Both the position numbers and the translations under genes were made by a program. DNA of 64,000 bases, from contig CAMWQW010000008.1 in assembly GCA_947176505.1 (NCBI GenBank), forward strand, positions 62,001 to 126,000, written 5' to 3'. This DNA comes from an uncultured Lachnospiraceae bacterium. GTDB taxonomy: Bacteria; Bacillota; Clostridia; Lachnospirales; Lachnospiraceae. The notes below the pieces were generated by a model. It worked only from the letters and a program-made list of their open reading frames with translations. It was not told the origin of the DNA and did not search any database. Positions within the stretch are counted from its first letter, which is position 1; each line of letters opens with the position of its first letter. Of this stretch, positions 1 through 9,026 are shown one piece after another.

Positions 1-836
1 TTTCTATTCAAGGTATACGCCTGAAAAGCAAGCAGCATAAGATATGCCAAATCCCCCATTACATGAATGATATTTACACTGAGTCCAATGTCAAACCCCA
101 CCTGAAATATCCAATAGTAAGATCGAATAAAGAAAATTGCAAGAATGGCTACAACCGCATAGATATACTTAACGTCTAAATAATTTTTTGCACTGAAAAA
201 CCCCAATATGATAAACGGCGCAGTATAATCAAACAAAACTTTTGCCTTAGAGTCCCATGTTAATGTGCCGTTGCCTTTCATAAGCACCGGCAGCATACGA
301 AAAATCACTACAGAAGACAGTATTGCTTTCATCCATAGACAGATACTCAGAATCCATCCGATTCGGCGAGGTGATAACTCGTTGCATACAGAATAATATA
401 ATCCGATTCCCATCATCACAAGATACACAAAATTATACGCCACTATTTCTGCTGTCCATATATTCTTTACTTCGTCAGCCAATCCGAATTCAGCACTCCG
501 CGGAATAACGCTTATCACTATAAAAAAACACATCAACAGAAACGGTATACAAGCCGCGGCATAAAGCGCAGTCTGAACCAGCAGCGGCACTGACGCGGTA
601 ATAACCGGTTCTTTCTCTATATCACGGACATATTTCTCTCCCGATACCAGTTCATCTAATGAAATTTCTAATTCCTCAGAAATGCGCTTTGCCGTCAGCA
701 AATCAGGATACCTTGCTCCGCACTCCCAACGCGATACCGCCTGCCGCGTGACATAAAGTCTGTCTGCCAGCGTTTGCTGCGTCATACCTTTTTCTTCCCT
801 GCATTTTTTGAGTTTCTCTCCAAATTCAATCTGCAT
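1..836 (-). CDS. XRE-family regulator with C-terminal membrane domain (partial, runs off left edge)
   Basis: The gene reads leftwards from an ATG at 836 preceded by a strong GGAGGG ribosome site, and it is still open at base 1, so its C-terminus is missing. The first 60 or so residues form an XRE/Cro helix-turn-helix (motif ..GMTQQTLADRLYVTRQAV..). After a short linker come several hydrophobic segments, starting around residue 80. This layout is common in Firmicutes regulators thought to couple a cytosolic DNA-binding head to a membrane sensor. The ligand and target genes are unknown. A similar layout recurs at 33732-34658. Confidence 0.85.
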   Translation of the reverse strand, partial: MQIEFGEKLKKCREEKGMTQQTLADRLYVTRQAVSRWECGARYPDLLTAKRISEELEISLDELVSGEKYVRDIEKEPVITASVPLLVQTALYAAACIPFLLMCFFIVISVIPRSAEFGLADEVKNIWTAEIVAYNFVYLVMMGIGLYYSVCNELSPRRIGWILSICLWMKAILSSVVIFRMLPVLMKGNGTLTWDSKAKVLFDYTAPFIILGFFSAKNYLDVKYIYAVVAILAIFFIRSYYWIFQVGFDIGLSVNIIHVMGDLAYLMLLAFQAYTLNR

Positions 837-1002
837 CGTAAAACCCTCCGTTTCGCTTAACATATACCGACTAATAACGTCGTATGCATGGACACGTTAT
901 CTTTCGTGGTTTTATTTTAGTTGAGTGTTCGGGAAATAGAAAGAAACACCTAGAATAACGAAGGGAAACAAATTGGTGACATGGATAATACTGTACCCAT
1001 TC

Positions 1003-1683
1003 CTACAAAAAATCCACCGACACCACCTTGTCCGACTTCATAAGAATATCATAAACCTCCGTGCGTTCCGCAGATTTCTTTATGTAAAGAACCATATGTA
1101 CAGACACACCTTCTCCGGCAATTCTCGATTCGCTCATGTCCATAGAGTCTATCACGATTCCGGCTTCTTTCAAATCATGAATGACTACATGTAAATCCTG
1201 ACTCTTCTCAAGGTCGATAAATGCATTACAATAGCGGGAATGTCTCGTGGCAAAACGCTCCACAAAAGGGAGAATATGCAACGAAAGGAGCATCATGACA
1301 GTAATCAATATGCCTCCTTCTATGAATCCGATTCCCACGGCAAGTCCGATACATGCGCTTGCCCAGAGCGTAGCCGCAGTGGTAAGTCCTCTGACACGGT
1401 GTTTGGATATAATAATCGTGCCCACACCGATAAAGCCTACGCCGCTAATTACCTGCGCTGACAAACGGTTCATATTAGCCAATCCGGGAAAATGAATTTG
1501 TATATACTGTTCTGTCAGCATAACCAACGTTGCACCAAGACAAACTACCGTAATTGTTTTGGTTCCTGCCCCACGATGTTTCATGCCTCTGTCAAGACCG
1601 ATTACACATCCCAATACGGCAGCCACGATAACCCGAATCAATATATTCTGCATGTTCCATGCCGCAAAATCTCCCAGAACCAT
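1003..1683 (-). CDS. MgtC/SapB family membrane protein
   Basis: The 226-aa protein has about four to five hydrophobic helices in the first 140 residues, with MgtC/SapB hallmarks: AAVLGCVIGLDRG near residue 20-33, SGVGFIGVGTI near 80-90, and RGLTTAATLWASA near 98-110. The C-terminal 85 residues look like the soluble ACT-like tail of longer MgtC proteins. Family members are tied to magnesium limitation and, in pathogens, to control of ATP synthase. The role here is not known. It is last in a minus-strand operon, 12 bp after the metallophosphoesterase. The start at 1683 has an AGGAG site 9 nt upstream. Confidence 0.9.
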   Translation of the reverse strand: MVLGDFAAWNMQNILIRVIVAAVLGCVIGLDRGMKHRGAGTKTITVVCLGATLVMLTEQYIQIHFPGLANMNRLSAQVISGVGFIGVGTIIISKHRVRGLTTAATLWASACIGLAVGIGFIEGGILITVMMLLSLHILPFVERFATRHSRYCNAFIDLEKSQDLHVVIHDLKEAGIVIDSMDMSESRIAGEGVSVHMVLYIKKSAERTEVYDILMKSDKVVSVDFL

Positions 1684-1695
1684 ATATACTTTCTC

Positions 1696-2310
1696 CTATC
1701 TCTCCAATGTGTTCTGCGGATAGTCCACAATATAATATTCGTAAGCATTCACTATCGTTGTTTTTTCATATGTGTCTATCCGCTTAAACCCTCTGCTGTA
1801 ATTGGCATGTACATGTCCGTGAAAAAAGAATTTCGGTTCGTACTTCTCCATCAGGGTGCGGAAAACTTCAAATCCGCGGTGAGGTAAATCCTCCAAATCG
1901 TTAATCTGATACGCGGGAGCATGTGCCACAAGAATATCAAACCCTTTATTCTTCCATAATTTATACTTCAGTTTCCAAACACGCTTTCTCATCTTTTGTT
2001 CTGAATACTGATTGCTTGATTTGGGTATATATTCCATGGATCCGCCCAACCCCATAATACGAATTCCATCGTGAACATAAATATCATCTTCAATACAGAT
2101 GCATCCTTCCGGCGGCGTCTCTTCATATCTTCCGTCATGGTTGCCTCTGACATAAAGCAACGGTACATTGCAGAGTGTTACAAAAAAAGATAAATATACC
2201 GGAGAGAGGTCGCCGCATGAAATAATGAGGTCAATATCCTTTAATTTATTCGGCTCATAGAAATCATACAAATATTTAGATTTCTGATCAGCAAGCACTA
2301 AGATTTTCAT
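1696..2310 (-). CDS. Calcineurin-like metallophosphoesterase
   Basis: The 204-aa protein has most of the metallophosphoesterase motifs: CGDLS (about residue 32), GNHD (about 56), a mid-protein histidine in VAHAP, and GHVH near residue 160. The first metal motif, normally DxH, reads ADQK, so the usual histidine is lysine. Activity may therefore be altered, though relatives with this variant exist. It starts in a 4-bp ATGA overlap with the BMP-domain gene and has a GGAGGG site 5 nt before the ATG, so the two are translationally coupled. The substrate is unknown. The coupling suggests work on a nucleotide or phosphoester related to the partner's ligand (inference). Confidence 0.85.
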   Translation of the reverse strand: MKILVLADQKSKYLYDFYEPNKLKDIDLIISCGDLSPVYLSFFVTLCNVPLLYVRGNHDGRYEETPPEGCICIEDDIYVHDGIRIMGLGGSMEYIPKSSNQYSEQKMRKRVWKLKYKLWKNKGFDILVAHAPAYQINDLEDLPHRGFEVFRTLMEKYEPKFFFHGHVHANYSRGFKRIDTYEKTTIVNAYEYYIVDYPQNTLER

Positions 2311-4286
2311 TGGGACCCTCCGTTTTCATCCGACTTGTTATCCTGAACCCCGGCACTTTTCCCCGTATCAGATTCATCAACCTTAATCCCCTGAAACTCT
2401 ACAAGCGTTCGCGCCTCATCCGTCAGTTCATCTAATTCCGGAATCTTCCCGATGACGCTCTCCACAAGCCAGTCCATAGTAATAATTTCATTTGCACCGA
2501 GACTTTGACCTTTCTCGCACCGTAGAACACCACCTTGCGCATAGATTGGACCGTCAAAAGGATAAAATGCTCCCGCGCGAATTGAACTTTTCAGAAATTC
2601 TATTAGTCTGCTGGTTCCGTGAGGCATAGACTTAGAACAGATGACATCAATAACGTCCGCCGACATTCCCCACCAGTAATTGACAGCCTTTTTCCCTTTT
2701 TGCGCATCTATTTCCGTGCTGCCGCCACTGAAAATATTTCGAACAATCTTCTCATAGAATTTTCCCCAATCCCAGATGGGTGTCGCCAAGTTCTCAAGAG
2801 TCCCGTCCTCCCTTTTTTTATATAAGCCATATGCCCGGGAAGCATTCTCCGGCGTAATCATATCATTGTCGGAGACAAAAACGATTCCTTCCTGTTTCAG
2901 TCTTTCTCTGGCATCGACACCTTTAACCTTTGTCCATTCCAGACACACCTGAACATAAGGATTAATCATCTTGGCTCCTAATGCAAATGCATTGATATTT
3001 GCCAACGTACCATAAATAGGGTAATCTGCTACATAACCGAGTCTGTCAGTTCGAGACAATGCTGCCGCAATAGCTCCCATCAGAAACTTGGATTCATACA
3101 TTCTTGCATAATATGTACAGATAGAGGAGTATGACATTTTAATAGAGCAGTTATATATTTTTACTTTTGGATGTTGAATTGCGGAACGTACGCTTTGATT
3201 TATCATCTGCGTAGCCGTCGTGAAAATCAATTCACACCCTTCCGCTATTGCCTGCTCGATAGCTTTCTCCACTTCGGTATCCGAATCCGCCCGATCAAAA
3301 GCCATCGTTTCTATCTTACCCTCAAATGCCTGTTCCAGATAGTGCCTGCCCAGTTCATGTGCATACGCCCAACTGGACGTTGCCGGTGTCTTCATATATA
3401 TAAATGCTATTTTCAAGGAATCCGGCACTCCTGTCGGAAGCAGTTTGTTCAAAAGAGAGGCTTTTACCTGCTCGGGGTCCTGAATCAGTTCCACCTGACT
3501 GCCGCCGTCGGCAAGTGTAATCTCTGTCCATATCTTTTGAAGCGAACGGTTCATTTCCTGCTCCGTCTGGTCTATTACTTTATCATACCCAAAGATTTCC
3601 ACATAAATCAGAAACGCGTCGGAAACAATAATATTCAACTTATCGCCGTGTGCTTTATTGAATGCAAGCTCAAAATTATAGCAGGCAGTATGCAGATTCA
3701 TTCTGTCATCATCGCTCCATACTTCATCCGGCTTTTTCCCCATACATTTAAGCAGCTTTTTATAACTTCCTTCCTTAGAGAAGCAGACATCATAGCTGTG
3801 TGACACTTCATAGAAATCCAGAAACTCATAATACAGACGATTTTCCGGATCGTCCGATTTCTTGGGTACCAGTCGGGTAACACTTGCAGGAATGCTGTAT
3901 GTTTTCAGATACTTCATAACACTGACCCGCTTATTGCCTTCCTGCACATAAAACTGGTTCATAAATTCATAGGCTATAATCGGGTCGTTGATTCCATCAT
4001 CAATCTGATGATTATATAATGACGACCATTTTAAGCCAAATTCCGATTCTTCAGGAAGAAGCGGCATAAAATTATTGGCAAACGCATTAGAACGTCCCAC
4101 TGTTTTTGTTCCCACAATTTTAGACAGCGGAATATCCATAATTCCCAAATTCTCAATTGCCGCAACCTCAGTATATGAGATCATTTCATCCAATACCGGA
4201 AGATAAGGATATTCACCTTTCGTAAGTGCTGTCCGGTAACTGCGTCTACCTTGTTTTAACGCTGCAATATAATCATTAGATGCCAT
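2307..4286 (-). CDS. Cytosolic BMP-domain (nucleoside-binding-like) protein with ParB-like N-terminal domain
   Basis: The 659-aa protein has no signal peptide or lipobox, unlike BMP/PnrA substrate-binding lipoproteins. Residues about 50-130 resemble a ParB-like fold, with IPLSKIVGTKT followed by an EGNKRVSVMKYL stretch that recalls the GERR box. From about residue 291 (LKIAFIYMKT) the protein is a BMP-family periplasmic-binding-like domain, with the conserved order of VxA..EGCELIF, GYVADYPIYG and a C-terminal GGVLRCEKG segment. The binding domain may therefore serve as an intracellular sensor. It is the first gene of an operon with the metallophosphoesterase (4-bp overlap) and MgtC genes. AAGGAAGG lies 7 nt before the ATG. 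Confidence 0.82.
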   Translation of the reverse strand: MASNDYIAALKQGRRSYRTALTKGEYPYLPVLDEMISYTEVAAIENLGIMDIPLSKIVGTKTVGRSNAFANNFMPLLPEESEFGLKWSSLYNHQIDDGINDPIIAYEFMNQFYVQEGNKRVSVMKYLKTYSIPASVTRLVPKKSDDPENRLYYEFLDFYEVSHSYDVCFSKEGSYKKLLKCMGKKPDEVWSDDDRMNLHTACYNFELAFNKAHGDKLNIIVSDAFLIYVEIFGYDKVIDQTEQEMNRSLQKIWTEITLADGGSQVELIQDPEQVKASLLNKLLPTGVPDSLKIAFIYMKTPATSSWAYAHELGRHYLEQAFEGKIETMAFDRADSDTEVEKAIEQAIAEGCELIFTTATQMINQSVRSAIQHPKVKIYNCSIKMSYSSICTYYARMYESKFLMGAIAAALSRTDRLGYVADYPIYGTLANINAFALGAKMINPYVQVCLEWTKVKGVDARERLKQEGIVFVSDNDMITPENASRAYGLYKKREDGTLENLATPIWDWGKFYEKIVRNIFSGGSTEIDAQKGKKAVNYWWGMSADVIDVICSKSMPHGTSRLIEFLKSSIRAGAFYPFDGPIYAQGGVLRCEKGQSLGANEIITMDWLVESVIGKIPELDELTDEARTLVEFQGIKVDESDTGKSAGVQDNKSDENGGSQ

Positions 4287-4394
4287 GATATTACCTTCCT
4301 TATAATTATAATAAAGTACCTTTCATCCTTATCTTATCATTTCATGTCGAGGTTGAAAAGGTAATCTTAAATATGTTTATATCAACACTACATC

Positions 4395-4428
4395 AAAAAT
4401 GCCCCACCTTTCCCGGCGGGGCATTTTT
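4395..4428. terminator. Rho-independent terminator, bidirectional
   Basis: A perfect 11-bp stem (AAAAATGCCCC pairing with GGGGCATTTTT) has a 12-nt loop and a T run on both strands. On the minus strand it directly follows the 33-residue peptide gene, two bases past its stop codon. Confidence 0.9.
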
Positions 4429-4430
4429 GA

Positions 4431-4532
4431 CTACTTATCGCTATCTTTTTTCTTTTTAATGTTTCTGACAATACAGATTGCCGCAATCGCGATAAAAGCA
4501 ATGGTAATACCTACTTCAAATATCCCATACAT
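4431..4532 (-). CDS. 33-residue single-pass membrane peptide
   Basis: This short gene reads from an ATG at 4532 to TAG at 4431. The start is preceded by GGAGGG at about 8 nt, and a strong terminator follows the stop. The product opens MYGIFEVGIT, has one hydrophobic helix of about 17 residues (ITIAFIAIAAICIV), and ends in a lysine-rich tail (RNIKKKKDSDK). That gives an N-out or N-in anchor with a basic cytosolic end. The ribosome site, sensible topology and adjacent terminator make it likely to be expressed. It lies between a lipoprotein gene and the BMP operon. The function is unknown, and it could be a small regulatory or stress peptide. Confidence 0.6.
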   Translation of the reverse strand: MYGIFEVGITIAFIAIAAICIVRNIKKKKDSDK

Positions 4533-4613
4533 TCCTCTTCCCTCCTTTATTGTAAGCGGTCCGGATTGATCCGCTTTATTTATATGTTTTAATTTACTTG
4601 TTAATATACTTTC

Positions 4614-5813
4614 CTACCATGTTTTCTCGAGTGCCATTCCCCAATCCAGCTGGAATGGGCTGTCGGAAGCTGCCTTAATCTCTTCATAAATCGCACGCCG
4701 TTCATCGCTGCTTTCTCCTGCCCAATATTCATATCCGACAAAATAACTTTCCATAAAGCTGTCCCATGAATCAAAAGTGTTCTGAATCACGGCAGCCGTT
4801 TCCAACGACTGATCCAATGCCTCTTCTTCCGTATAATAACCCGCAAGATAATAATATCCAAGCAGAGACATCGCACGGCTGTAATCCCATCCGGCTGCAG
4901 CATCTGGTCCGTACTGCTCATAAAACGCGAACCAATCCGCATAATCACGCGCTCCGTCTTCATCCACATCAAAATTCTCGAGAATCATGTCAACTCTCTC
5001 AGCTTCGGGAACATCCGCAAGCCCGATTTCCTCCAATACACCCATGTCCTCCGCAAAGGAAACGCGATGTCCCTCTCCTAATAACCAGTCCATTGTTTCC
5101 TTCGCTGTCTCATGATCCGTAACATCCCACCATTCACTTAGAAGGGTCTGAACAGCATTCTTACCGGTATCACTTACGGGCATCCCGCCGAATATCGTAT
5201 AATCCCAATTGTTAACTGCCGTCAAAACGGCGCATGTATTGTTAAACCACTGTATTGTATCCGTATGTTCAAATGACTCTTCAACTTCCGGTGCTGTTTC
5301 TTTAAAGGACTCACACATCTTGTAAAAATATTCTGTTTTAGTCGTGTTTAATTTTGTAGCTGCATACAAAATACAATAGTAAGCATAATCCGTCTCACCA
5401 TATAGCAGATATCCGGAGCCGCTAACCTCGTCTATCGTCATTGTACAGCTATAGGTTCCCGCCACTTCCATACCCGGGACTGCCGGGTTGTCAACCAACT
5501 TTTCTCCGAATACCGGATATATCGACCGCACCATTTCTTTCCAGATATCCATATCAGTAATTGTTGCACCATAAATATTTTTTGACATCTGTGCAACAAT
5601 CCCTACCTCCGAACCATCTTTATTCATTGCTCCAATGAATCCTTCCGCTCCGGCTCCCAAATCTTCCATACTCCACGTTTCATTCATCTGTATGCTTACC
5701 GTCTGGTCTTTGGATGTAAATTCTTTCATAACCACTTCTTTGCTGCCGCATCCTGCAAGCATCAATGTCAATGCCATAGCTGCCGCTATCATGTTTCTTA
5801 TCATCTTTTTCAT
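4614..5813 (-). CDS. DUF1266-domain lipoprotein
   Basis: The protein starts MKKMIRN and carries a lipoprotein signal peptide with lipobox LMLAGC, so it should be lipid-anchored outside the membrane. The N-terminal 160 residues resemble a PsbP-like or similar extracellular fold. The C-terminal 180 residues match DUF1266: tryptophan-rich, with WDV..HETAKETMDWLL.EGHR near the middle and SWDSF.ESYFVGYEYWAG near the end. The ATG at 5813 has AAGGA 10 nt upstream. The ATGs at 5822 and 5837 lack a well-spaced site. It lies 74 bp downstream of the TIR-LRR gene and could be the last gene of that operon. Function unknown. Confidence 0.8.
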   Translation of the reverse strand: MKKMIRNMIAAAMALTLMLAGCGSKEVVMKEFTSKDQTVSIQMNETWSMEDLGAGAEGFIGAMNKDGSEVGIVAQMSKNIYGATITDMDIWKEMVRSIYPVFGEKLVDNPAVPGMEVAGTYSCTMTIDEVSGSGYLLYGETDYAYYCILYAATKLNTTKTEYFYKMCESFKETAPEVEESFEHTDTIQWFNNTCAVLTAVNNWDYTIFGGMPVSDTGKNAVQTLLSEWWDVTDHETAKETMDWLLGEGHRVSFAEDMGVLEEIGLADVPEAERVDMILENFDVDEDGARDYADWFAFYEQYGPDAAAGWDYSRAMSLLGYYYLAGYYTEEEALDQSLETAAVIQNTFDSWDSFMESYFVGYEYWAGESSDERRAIYEEIKAASDSPFQLDWGMALEKTW

Positions 5814-5887
5814 AATATTCATGTCCTTTCTTAACACAAAATTTTACCTGATTATTTACCGATGTTCTTTGAATCTTAATCTTCCGT

Positions 5888-8590
5888 CTACTCCTCCTCC
5901 AGCTCCATAATAACCACTACAGAATCTTCCAACACATTTTCATCTGCAATCGGATTGCCTGCACAAATTACTTTTTGTAAAGATGGTAATTTTGCAAGTG
6001 GACTAAGCTGCGTAATATAATTCTCTGAAACATCCAGAATTTCCAGAGAAAACATTTCTTCGGCAAAAGAAAGATCCGTCAGTTCATTTTCACGTAAATA
6101 TAACTCTTTAAGCTTCGGAAACTTCTTCAGAAAATCTATGTGTTCCTCTAATACTACTTCGTCCCAGCCTCCGGTCTTCATCCCGTCAACATACTCAAAC
6201 CATGCGTTTTGAAACAAATAAATCTCATCCATATGCAGAACTTCCAATGTATGATTCTCAGCAATCATATCAAAATTAATTTCACATTCCGTATTGTGGA
6301 TATCCAACTCTCTTAGATGCGGCATTTGAAAGATGCCCGATATATCGTCATAGAAAGTTATCCCATGAAGCTTTAAAATCTCCAACGTTTGAAAGGCTTC
6401 TATATCGGCAATTTGTACTTCCCGAAATCCCGTATAAATAAGGGAAAGCCTTTTTAAAGAAGTCATTCTTGATGGATCAATCCCTTGCGGCAGTTTGCTG
6501 TAAATCAAGTTCAGTTCTGTCAAATTAGTCATGCTCTCTATAAAGGAACAATCTTCAAAACCTTCAAGCGTTAATTTAGTTAACTTCGTCAGACCGCCCA
6601 GATCAGGCTCAGGGCATCCGTAAGGTATTCCCAAAGAAAGTTCCCGTAAGTTATTCAACTCTGACACCGCGCTTACCTCTTTTAACTCCAAGCAATCGAT
6701 GATTGACAGATACCTTAATTCCGTACACTCTTCCAACCCGTAAAGAGCGTTCAATTTTGTCCATTCAATCTTCAAGGTGTCCAGATGCTGCAGGCTGCTG
6801 ATAAACTTAATTGTCTTTAACCCCTCCGTCTCCAAGTTCAGCTTTTCCAAATCCGTAAGTTCTCCAAGAACCGTAAAGTCCGTTAGATTTTCGTCACTCT
6901 TTATCGTAAGGTTTTTTAAATGTTCTACATGAGCCAGCTCATCAATATTATCAAGGTCGCCGTAATCAATGTAGAGTGTCTCCAAATTTTCAAACAAACC
7001 AATTCCATTCAGACTTTCTACACCGACATTGAATCCTAACTCTCTGACAGTTCCGGGATTCGCTAACATACCTGCTGCTTCTTCCGGATTATCGAAACGG
7101 GCGCTGATGCTCTCTAATGGTAATCCATCAATATATTTGGCATGGAGCAAAGCATCTACATCCAGTTTTTTCAGATTGGAAAACCGCTGAAGACCGTTTA
7201 GATTCATTTCTTCATCTGCAGAAAATAAAAACCATTCAAGACCGTCCTCCGAGCCGTCCTCAAAGCCTTTAATATAATCTTTCGCAGGCGCGTCAAAGCT
7301 ATAACCGATTTGCAGGCACTCACTATTACGTCTTATCACAAGCTGCTGTATCTCAGCTAACTGACTATCTGAAACGTCCTGTGCCGGACACTCATAAACA
7401 CGGGAAACAAACTGTGCCAGAATCCCGGAGAATGAAATGTCTTCGTCCACCGCTTCCCACTGCGTCAAAACTTCCTCCTGACGCCTTGTATCCGAAATTC
7501 CCGGTCTTTCTTCTGTCTCACCCAGTTCCTCCGTTTCTCCGAATGTCCGTTCTGCAGTATCCTCCGTGTTTCCCACATAAGATGCCCTCAACCTCTCAAA
7601 TGACATTTTGAAATTCCATATCATAAGAACCGCAACAATAACGCTTAATACCGCAATGGCGATTTTTCTCCCCGTAGACCACGGCTTTGATCCGCCGTCA
7701 CCGAGAATCTTATTGAGGCTGTAGGTTAAGTCCTGCACAAATCCTAGTCTGGACATGTCAAGTGCCTGCAAATGAGAAAAATCTTCCGGCAAATCATAGG
7801 GATTCATATCACGATATGCAGGAATCAACACTTTCTTTTCCCCCTGCTTAATCAAAGAAAGATATCGGCTCCACTCATTTCTTACCCATACTGCCTGTAA
7901 ATTTTCCGGCACAGTTCCTACCACAATCATCACTCTTGCCGAGTGAAGCGCCGCAAAGATATACGGCTCGTACGCCACTCCCGGTTTATCCTGCAGCGTA
8001 ATCCTTGCAAAGAATACTTTATAGCCGTTTTTAGCCAACTGATGATAGAGTTCATCCGCCAATACGCTGTCTTTCGTCCGATTTCCGTCTTTATCCGTCT
8101 CACGACAGCAGATAAAAATATCATAAGGCGTTTCCTTTTGCGATACAAGAAAGATACCTTTCTGAATCGTATCTATAACTTTTGCTTCCTGTTCATAAAT
8201 CCCTGCCTGAACAGCATCCGCATAACGCAGCGCTGCCTTGTAATCCCCATCCGCCAAAATAGAATTGTATTGTGCTCTGTTAATGGTGGGAATCATCCGA
8301 TGCGTTACCGGGTCTTCCACATACTCTATTCCATAACGGCAAAGAACAATACCCCAGTAAGCTTCACTGTCCGTCTGATCCTCGTTTAAAATCTGCTCAT
8401 ACACAGCCATAGCCTTATCATAATCATTACCACGGCGAAAATGATTCGCCCGGTCATATAATCTGAGCCGGCGTTCATTATCAAACCTAGGCAATGTCTG
8501 ATTTGTTCCGCAGTAAGGACATCTGACCGTCGTCATCCCCTCTACGACCTCCAAATCACCGCCGCACATTTTGCATATCAGCACAGACAT
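5888..8590 (-). CDS. Zinc ribbon-TPR-TIR-TM-LRR protein
   Basis: The 900-aa protein reads, in order: a zinc ribbon (Cys6, Cys9, Cys24, Cys27); a TPR-like helical region (about 45-130); a TIR domain (about 155-297) opening YDIFICCRETD and containing VRNEW, whose Glu239 aligns with the catalytic glutamate of NAD-cleaving TIR domains such as SARM1; one membrane helix (about 309-326); an acidic linker; and a long leucine-rich-repeat region (about 450-895) of SDS22/internalin type. If the TIR is cytosolic, the LRRs lie outside, which is the sidedness of Toll-like receptors in reverse domain order. It follows the SPFH and coiled-coil genes, 13 bp after the latter's stop. Its start has GAGGG upstream. 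Whether it cleaves NAD or only scaffolds is unknown. Confidence 0.88.
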   Translation of the reverse strand: MSVLICKMCGGDLEVVEGMTTVRCPYCGTNQTLPRFDNERRLRLYDRANHFRRGNDYDKAMAVYEQILNEDQTDSEAYWGIVLCRYGIEYVEDPVTHRMIPTINRAQYNSILADGDYKAALRYADAVQAGIYEQEAKVIDTIQKGIFLVSQKETPYDIFICCRETDKDGNRTKDSVLADELYHQLAKNGYKVFFARITLQDKPGVAYEPYIFAALHSARVMIVVGTVPENLQAVWVRNEWSRYLSLIKQGEKKVLIPAYRDMNPYDLPEDFSHLQALDMSRLGFVQDLTYSLNKILGDGGSKPWSTGRKIAIAVLSVIVAVLMIWNFKMSFERLRASYVGNTEDTAERTFGETEELGETEERPGISDTRRQEEVLTQWEAVDEDISFSGILAQFVSRVYECPAQDVSDSQLAEIQQLVIRRNSECLQIGYSFDAPAKDYIKGFEDGSEDGLEWFLFSADEEMNLNGLQRFSNLKKLDVDALLHAKYIDGLPLESISARFDNPEEAAGMLANPGTVRELGFNVGVESLNGIGLFENLETLYIDYGDLDNIDELAHVEHLKNLTIKSDENLTDFTVLGELTDLEKLNLETEGLKTIKFISSLQHLDTLKIEWTKLNALYGLEECTELRYLSIIDCLELKEVSAVSELNNLRELSLGIPYGCPEPDLGGLTKLTKLTLEGFEDCSFIESMTNLTELNLIYSKLPQGIDPSRMTSLKRLSLIYTGFREVQIADIEAFQTLEILKLHGITFYDDISGIFQMPHLRELDIHNTECEINFDMIAENHTLEVLHMDEIYLFQNAWFEYVDGMKTGGWDEVVLEEHIDFLKKFPKLKELYLRENELTDLSFAEEMFSLEILDVSENYITQLSPLAKLPSLQKVICAGNPIADENVLEDSVVVIMELEEE

Positions 8591-8603
8591 ATTCTATATT
8601 CCC

Positions 8604-9026
8604 TCATTTCACGTACTTGCATATTCTGTCTCTTTCTCTCAAAAGTCCCTTCATCCGCTCACACAGTTCAATGGTATTCTCCACGTCTTCATCAAGCACT
8701 GTCGACTCAATTTCCGTGAATAGAACAATAATCTCCTCATCAATCTCTTCTGAAACATCCCTTGATACCGGATTGCTGTACCTGACTTCTTCCTCCAGCT
8801 TCCGAAGTGTTTCTTTTATCCGCTCCTCACCGCATTGACTGATAAGACGGCTTATCCGTGTACACAGCCCTTTCATTTTGGTCAGATCTCTTTTTTCCGG
8901 AATATCATATGTGCTGTCTTTTACATGTACTTGATTTCTTTTCAATACACCCCATGTATATACATGCAGCGAGAGCGCCAGTAATGAAAGAATCAATGCA
9001 ATCCAAGCCACGATATTCTCACTCAT
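8604..9026 (-). CDS. Small membrane-anchored coiled-coil protein
   Basis: The 140-aa protein has one N-terminal membrane helix (about residues 5-28, IVAWIALILSLLALSLHVYTWG). The remainder is charged and helical with coiled-coil character (ERIKETLRKLEEEVR, then repeated acidic heptads). I recognise no family. Its start overlaps the SPFH gene stop by 4 bp, and it is followed 13 bp later by the TIR-LRR gene, so it is co-translated with membrane-organising and TIR partners. It may be an adaptor between the two (inference). Confidence 0.75.
   Translation of the reverse strand: MSENIVAWIALILSLLALSLHVYTWGVLKRNQVHVKDSTYDIPEKRDLTKMKGLCTRISRLISQCGEERIKETLRKLEEEVRYSNPVSRDVSEEIDEEIIVLFTEIESTVLDEDVENTIELCERMKGLLRERDRICKYVK

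Noticed and set aside
3171..3803. 210-codon plus-strand open frame
   Set aside because: Lies wholly antisense to the BMP-domain gene, has no ribosome site and no protein-like motifs; a shadow frame.
4554..4576. AAGCGG/CCGCTT hairpin as a terminator of the DUF1266 gene
   Set aside because: Short stem, large loop and no T run on the minus strand.
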